A stretch of DNA of 56,460 nucleotides from Bacteroidota bacterium (GTDB taxonomy: Bacteria; Bacteroidota; JABWAT01), in contig JAIUNL010000021.1 of NCBI GenBank assembly GCA_020161835.1, positions 1 to 56,460 of the forward strand, read 5' to 3'. The position numbers and the translations under genes are program-made. Below, one piece after another: positions 52,446-56,460 of this stretch. Position 1 is the first letter of the stretch. Every line of letters begins with the position of its first letter. Below the pieces are notes generated by a model, which did no database searches, was not told the DNA's origin, and worked only from the letters and a program-made list of their open reading frames with translations.

Positions 52446-52513
52446 AGCTGGATGAACTTCGCAGAACTTGATTTGCCGGATTTGCTTCGCAGATCTTCGA
52501 TCTCCGTATGACA
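52446..52513. repeat. GGATGAACTTCGCAGAACTT module
   Basis: A third relative of the 858-890 module, followed by a second CTTCGCAGA half and GATCTTCGATCTCCGTATGACA. Non-coding. Confidence 0.6.
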
Positions 52514-52548
52514 GTCCAATGCAAAACCAATGTTTTAGATGGGTTATT

Positions 52549-53028
52549 TTATTTCCATTGCCATCTGTCTTTATTTGGTAATTCAAAACCCTCATCGTCA
52601 ATGGAGCACCAACCACCCTTACTGTTATGGAAAAGCAGGTTGTGATTTTTGGTTTTAAGTTCAACTGCAGCATATTTTCCATGCTTTATAACATAATCCT
52701 GCCCTGTAATTTCCGGTAAAGTATATTCTGCAATTCTAACTGTTTCAATTGGTTCTGAAATCAATGAACGCAATTCGTCTTCAGGTTTAAGTTCATTCAG
52801 GATGTGTTCATTAAATTCAAGACCGTAATCAGCATGAATTTCCTCATCAGTGGTCATTCTGATGTCAATCGAAGATCCGTCATTCATGGCGGTCAATATG
52901 AGTTTTTTGCTTTGTTCTTCAATTTTCAGAATGATTGCATAAGGTGAATAAAATTCATAGTCAGATTGGGTGTCAAGCCGATGGATGTCTAGAATTATTT
53001 GTCCGGTCAGGTTGTTAAAAATGTTCAT
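52549..53028 (-). CDS. Hypothetical protein
   Basis: A 159-residue soluble protein, no signal peptide, no family recognised. It has N-terminal strands (MNIFNNLTGQIILDIHRLD, YAIILKIEEQSKKLILTAMND) and a C-terminal YAAVELKTKNHNLLFHNSKGGWCSIDDEGFELPNKDRW. The acidic, small alpha/beta character recalls immunity-type proteins, but no toxin gene is beside it. A GTG 24 bases upstream is an alternative start. Confidence 0.6.
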   Translation of the reverse strand: MNIFNNLTGQIILDIHRLDTQSDYEFYSPYAIILKIEEQSKKLILTAMNDGSSIDIRMTTDEEIHADYGLEFNEHILNELKPEDELRSLISEPIETVRIAEYTLPEITGQDYVIKHGKYAAVELKTKNHNLLFHNSKGGWCSIDDEGFELPNKDRWQWK

Positions 53029-53204
53029 ATTGGATTTAATTTCTATGTCCACGTTTACTTGTAAAGGTTGGAATTAGCGTTACTTGCTGATTTCGAAGGA
53101 CTTCGACTTTAAGTTCCAACTTCTTTTCATATGGGCTTTACTGCCCGGATATCCGTTTAGAGGCATTTGGTTTTATACCTTTTGTTGGGGGCCGTTATCA
53201 TTGA

Positions 53205-53477
53205 TTATTTAAAATATTCAATCTCTCTTTTTTCTGTTTTTCTGAAATCGTTCCATGACCATGTTGTTACCTTCTTAATCCAATTGCCAAAATTATCATA
53301 AGTGTAATCTGTTCTTACACTTGAAACTGTATTTGTATTTAAGTCAGTAATCGTTCTCATCACTTCATTGTCCTGTTTATCATATGGATATACAATTATA
53401 GAGTTAGATGAGTCCAAATCCCATGATTCGCTATATTCCTTTATTATTTTTCCATTATCGCCATATTCATATTGGGT
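53205..53477 (-). pseudogene. Remnant of an RHS/YD-repeat-like lipoprotein
   Basis: An open frame without a start, beginning directly after an in-frame TGA: QYEYGDNGKIIKEYS, then TDYTYDNFGNWIKKVTTW and a C-terminal EKREIEYFK. This is the end of the small YD-repeat-like lipoproteins common in Bacteroidota; the signal peptide and N-terminal half are missing. The flanking stretch to 53616 holds no gene. Confidence 0.65.
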
Positions 53478-53481
53478 TCAA

Positions 53482-53610
53482 CATGACCCATCACTTTTCG
53501 CTTATCAAAAGATTGTTTTGTTCGAAGTGCCCACTTCATCATGTACACAAGTAGAAGCAAAGTGAAAATACTGTACAGGTCGTGCACTTTAGTGGGGGTT
53601 GCAGGTCATG
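53482..53610. repeat. 129-base spacer bounded by CATGACC / GGTCATG
   Basis: A 7-base inverted pair marks both ends of the spacer between the YD remnant and the next gene; inside is GAAGTGCCCACTTC. It abuts the truncation point of the remnant, so it may be a recombination site or a small inserted element. Confidence 0.35.
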
Positions 53611-53616
53611 CATTAT

Positions 53617-54345
53617 TTAGGTTGAATAATCATTTTCCTCAATTAAAAACCACTGATTGTTAATTTTCTCAAAATAATAGTAAGAGTTAAGTCCATTATC
53701 AATGCCATTCAATTTAATTAAAATCTTATTTCCCTTGTCAAAATCACTATCATGGTAAAACAGAAGTTTTCCTTTATCAAAAAAATTATACTTTGTGACA
53801 TTACTTTCATTAATAAATATGGTTGAATCGGCGAAATCCTTATCCGGGTCTGCAAATTTATACTTCAATGGAAATTTAATATGTTCTTTTAAATAAGTAG
53901 TATCTGTTGAGAAATTATAAAGAAAGGATGTAAAATCAACACTTCTATCAGGTTTGAAATCCATATCTGATTTTTTATTCAGAGTCCAATTATTGTCCAC
54001 TTTCCTAAATAGTAAAACAGTTGTTTTAGCTTTTATTATATCAATTATGGTTAAATATTTTGTATTTGTGAAATCCTTTTCGAATTCATCTTCTGGTATT
54101 TTAAACGATTTAAAAAAATGCAATGTGTAATCATATTCAGAGGAAAAATTATTGTACTCCCAATTATTTATTTTGGTTCTTGATAATTGAAAATCCTTAT
54201 CAGTCATGAAATCATAAATAAAATCATAAAAACTTTTGTCGTAAACAATCAATGAGTCTGATGACTCAAGGAGTAAGGATTTTTTCTGATTGGAATTACA
54301 GCTTGAAATCAGAATGCTAAAAACTAAAATAAATATTGTTCTCAT
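53617..54345 (-). CDS. Lipoprotein, DUF4348-like
   Basis: A 242-residue predicted lipoprotein (LVFSILISSCNSNQ). The repeated pattern FYDFIYDFMTDKDFQLSRTK, followed later by SFLYNFSTDTTYLKEHIKFPLKYKF, recalls DUF4348 of Bacteroidota. Very A+T-rich compared with the first half of the window, consistent with acquisition. Function unknown. Confidence 0.6.
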   Translation of the reverse strand: MRTIFILVFSILISSCNSNQKKSLLLESSDSLIVYDKSFYDFIYDFMTDKDFQLSRTKINNWEYNNFSSEYDYTLHFFKSFKIPEDEFEKDFTNTKYLTIIDIIKAKTTVLLFRKVDNNWTLNKKSDMDFKPDRSVDFTSFLYNFSTDTTYLKEHIKFPLKYKFADPDKDFADSTIFINESNVTKYNFFDKGKLLFYHDSDFDKGNKILIKLNGIDNGLNSYYYFEKINNQWFLIEENDYST

Positions 54346-54537
54346 ATGGACTATGTTTGTATTAGGGTATATCGGTTTTGTGCTTTGGTAAGGCGGGGTT
54401 TCAGAGCGTTAACCTCTCAATAAACAACAAAAGTTAATGCTAGGTAGAATGTACAATTAACCACTTAAACCGCCATTAAATCAAAAACCTGTTATGCCCG
54501 GATTTTCTGATGTTGTGGTTCATTTTTGTCTTCAAAA

Positions 54538-55005
54538 TTACCAAAATTTCCACCAGGGTGTAGTTTCTTTTCCACCAGTTGAACTGTTAGGTTTAGGTGT
54601 TGGATTGTCGATAGGTTTTAATTTTCCATTATCCGGAAATAAAATATCTCCGTTATCACTACTAACGTCAAAGAAACCAACTCCGTGTTTCTCAGCAAGT
54701 TCTACCATTTTACTATAAGCCTGTTCAGCCAAAGACCAGGCAAATGCAACATAGATAACATTCTTTCCAATACTATAGTCAGAAAAATTTGGATTGTCGT
54801 CATTCTGACTTGAGAACGGTCCATTCATTGCAGGAAAAGTCTGTATCATGTCCATAAACCAATTACGCAGTTCAGTTGAAGTGTTTGCTGGGTCGTCATA
54901 ACTATGCTTTTCCGTCCATTCGGTTTGCTCTTGATACCATTTCATAAACTCAGCCCTTGTCTTTGGGGCAGCTTCTTTTCTAAAGACCATTAAATCGTAA
55001 CTCAT
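54538..55005 (-). CDS. Conserved hypothetical protein, Bacteroidota type
   Basis: A 155-residue soluble protein starting MSYDLMVFRKEAAPKTRAEF, with WYQEQTEWTEKHSYDDP, LRNWFMDMIQTFPAMNGPF and YVAFAWSLAEQAYSKMVELAEKHGVGFFDVS. I recall very similar unnamed proteins in scattered Bacteroidota, often in variable regions. No known function. The longer frame to 55128 begins in spacer-like DNA and is not used. The C-terminal part is a short P/T/S-rich linker and KFW. Confidence 0.7.
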   Translation of the reverse strand: MSYDLMVFRKEAAPKTRAEFMKWYQEQTEWTEKHSYDDPANTSTELRNWFMDMIQTFPAMNGPFSSQNDDNPNFSDYSIGKNVIYVAFAWSLAEQAYSKMVELAEKHGVGFFDVSSDNGDILFPDNGKLKPIDNPTPKPNSSTGGKETTPWWKFW

Positions 55006-55189
55006 AATATTTACTCTTCTGTCGGTTATTGTATCGTCCTGAAATTGTGCATAAAGGTTAGTTATCTGAATATTATCGGGACTTTTACCACCAATGTTTA
55101 TGCGGAGATCGGAACTTTCTGCAACCATAAAACTAACTGCGAAGCACGAAACCCCGACTTTGGGTTAGGGATCGGTTACCAATAGTTTT

Positions 55190-56323
55190 TCAATTTGTCT
55201 TCCAATCTGTCATCGTTTCAAAATAAAGTAACAACGCTTCGGCTAACGGATTTATCTGTAAATTTATAAATCTTGTCTCATATTTTAATTCATTTTCCGT
55301 TTCAATTTTTTTGCTGCCAATTGAAATTAGTCTTTGTAATCTTTTGGCTGTTCGCAAATCTTTAAAAGCTACTGCTCCTGCAAAAGCAAAAGCATTGGCC
55401 GGAATACTGTATCCTAAAAATAATGGACCACTATCTATATCTCCGTTACTGGTCTCAGAATTATGGTATCGTTCTTTAAATAAAGTCACCACAATTAAGT
55501 TTGTACTGAATTTATCTTTGTAGATTTCATATAATTCTTTTGCGTATTCTTTATCAAAGCGATAGATGAAGAAAATACTCCAACCTATCATGGCGCCCCT
55601 GGCTTCTTCTTCTTTTCTTCCTGTTTTATCATTCACTCTGCTGCAAAGTAAATTTGTTTGATTTTCAATAAAGCTTGTTTTTGCTTTTTTTATCCATTCA
55701 GTGCAAATCGTATCGTAATGACTTCCAGTATTTTGACTATGGATTTTTATAGATGCAAGTGCAACTGTATTGTCTGGTATCCAGCTCATTCCAAAATAGG
55801 AATCCAAACAAAAATTGTTCGATTTTAAATATCTCTGATATAAAGATTCGGTGATTTTATCATTTAAATCGGCATATTTTGAATTTTTATCTAATAATCT
55901 GTGGCAACCTAACATTAAATTCAAATGTCCTAAATATAGAATTGATGCCGCTGTATCTATTTCTGGATAGTATGGATTAGTATCACTGAAGTTTTTATAA
56001 ATTGTATCAGTTATTGCTTTTTGAATTGCCAAATCGATGTTCCGTATTGCAATAGGCTTAAAAGTCGAATCACGAAACGAAATATTGGTAAAAGCATAAG
56101 TCGAAAAAGACAATGAAAATAAACTCCATTCTGCATTTTCATAAGCGATTCTTGTCAAATCAGATTGCTTTCCAAATGGTTCTTTGATAATTCGATTTAA
56201 ATAGCCGATTTTTTTATTCAATTCCTTTTGTGTTGGATATTCATATTTTTGAACTCCGCAATAAGAAATCAACATGATCAAAATCGATAATACTATCATT
56301 ATTATCTTAGTTCGTTTCTTCAT
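55190..56323 (-). CDS. Exported alpha/alpha-toroid-like protein, unknown function
   Basis: A 377-residue protein with an N-terminal hydrophobic segment (IIMIVLSILIMLISYCGVQ; the Cys could be a lipidation site). The rest is mainly helical (YLGHLNLMLGCHRLL, NNFCLDSYFGMSWIPDNTVALASIKIH), with a near-end GDIDSGPLFLGYSIPANAFAFAGAV. That recalls (alpha/alpha)6-barrel enzymes such as linalool dehydratase-isomerase or epimerase relatives, but the match is weak. Very A+T-rich. Confidence 0.6.
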   Translation of the reverse strand: MKKRTKIIMIVLSILIMLISYCGVQKYEYPTQKELNKKIGYLNRIIKEPFGKQSDLTRIAYENAEWSLFSLSFSTYAFTNISFRDSTFKPIAIRNIDLAIQKAITDTIYKNFSDTNPYYPEIDTAASILYLGHLNLMLGCHRLLDKNSKYADLNDKITESLYQRYLKSNNFCLDSYFGMSWIPDNTVALASIKIHSQNTGSHYDTICTEWIKKAKTSFIENQTNLLCSRVNDKTGRKEEEARGAMIGWSIFFIYRFDKEYAKELYEIYKDKFSTNLIVVTLFKERYHNSETSNGDIDSGPLFLGYSIPANAFAFAGAVAFKDLRTAKRLQRLISIGSKKIETENELKYETRFINLQINPLAEALLLYFETMTDWKTN

Positions 56324-56347
56324 TCTGCATTTCGAATTTTAAATTTC

Positions 56348-56460
56348 CTCTAACGTTTTGCGGCTTGGCGAAGGTGGCGATTTAACCACAAATGTTCATA
56401 CGAAGCACACACTTCAAATTTACGAAAAACTGTCATACGAAGCACTGAACCGCCACTTTT
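56348..56460. repeat. attC-like spacer, cut by the window edge
   Basis: It contains CTAACGTTTTGCGGCTTGGCG, then GTGGCG (56374-56379) and its complement CGCCAC (56451-56456). The 13-base direct repeat TCATACGAAGCAC occurs at 56396 and 56433. The form resembles spacers between cassette-like genes in Bacteroidota; the second half is beyond the window. Confidence 0.4.

Noticed and set aside
52383..52682. 99-codon minus-strand frame
   Set aside because: It overlaps the better-supported hypothetical gene in another frame and runs through a repeat module.

Overview
The window looks like a chromosomal segment of an uncultured-type bacterium of the FCB group (Bacteroidota / Ignavibacteriota-like). 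The reasons are a typical type IX secretion sorting tail (motif NYPNPFNPS followed by a beta-sandwich end), a PorV/PorQ-family outer-membrane protein, a TonB-dependent receptor with an N-terminal carboxypeptidase-like domain, many short lipoproteins, a DUF4097 protein under an ECF sigma factor, and moderate-to-low GC. No rRNA, tRNA, CRISPR array or complete transposon was recognised. Taxonomy is inferred from protein style only.

Layout. 1-2.8 kb: a heptamer tandem array, a DUF3124 lipoprotein, a MATE exporter and a DoxX-like membrane protein. 3.0-8.5 kb: a plus-strand acyl-CoA cluster (CYTH protein, methylcrotonyl/geranyl-CoA-carboxylase-like carboxyltransferase, Nudix hydrolase, AtuA split into two genes, enoyl-CoA hydratase) resembling part of an acyclic-terpene or leucine degradation module, without a biotin carboxylase subunit. 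8.5-15 kb: an MFS exporter, a GH16 glucanase lipoprotein, an ECF sigma / membrane anti-sigma / DUF4097 operon with a visible ECF-type promoter, and an outer-membrane-like protein. 15.1-18.7 kb: the conserved trio of circularly permuted ATP-grasp, alpha-E and transglutaminase proteins. 18.8-30.4 kb: a surface operon (two secreted proteins, a lipoprotein, a TonB-dependent receptor, a PorV-like barrel and a beta-propeller lipoprotein), the last four genes coupled by 4-base overlaps. 30.6-36.8 kb: NiFe-hydrogenase maturation genes hypB, hypF, hypC, hypD, hypE, interrupted by a GIY-YIG nuclease gene inside a cluster of palindromic repeats; hypA and hydrogenase subunits are not in the window. 37-44 kb: a mixed region with an NAD-binding protein, small membrane proteins, an aldo/keto reductase beside a frameshifted AraC regulator, a Fic protein with an operator-like promoter, and an FAD-linked oxidase. 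44-56 kb: an accessory-looking run of minus-strand lipoproteins and unknown genes, a DUF2339/DUF3999 pair, gene remnants and spacers with inverted repeats.

The most unusual content is between the genes. (1) Tandem or degenerate 7-base arrays (TAAGGCG, GTCAGAA, TTAATGG, TCTACTA and others) lie just after stop codons. In most of them one strand, the sense strand of the upstream gene, carries a stop codon in every unit; because 7 is not a multiple of 3 this puts stops in all three frames. (2) Dispersed palindromic elements have conserved arms (CCTGAGTG ... TATCGAAGG) and interchangeable palindromic cores. They cluster around the GIY-YIG gene, suggesting a repeat-plus-nuclease partnership comparable in logic to REP/RAYT systems. 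(3) A third repeat family of about 60 bases sits 3' of three unrelated genes.
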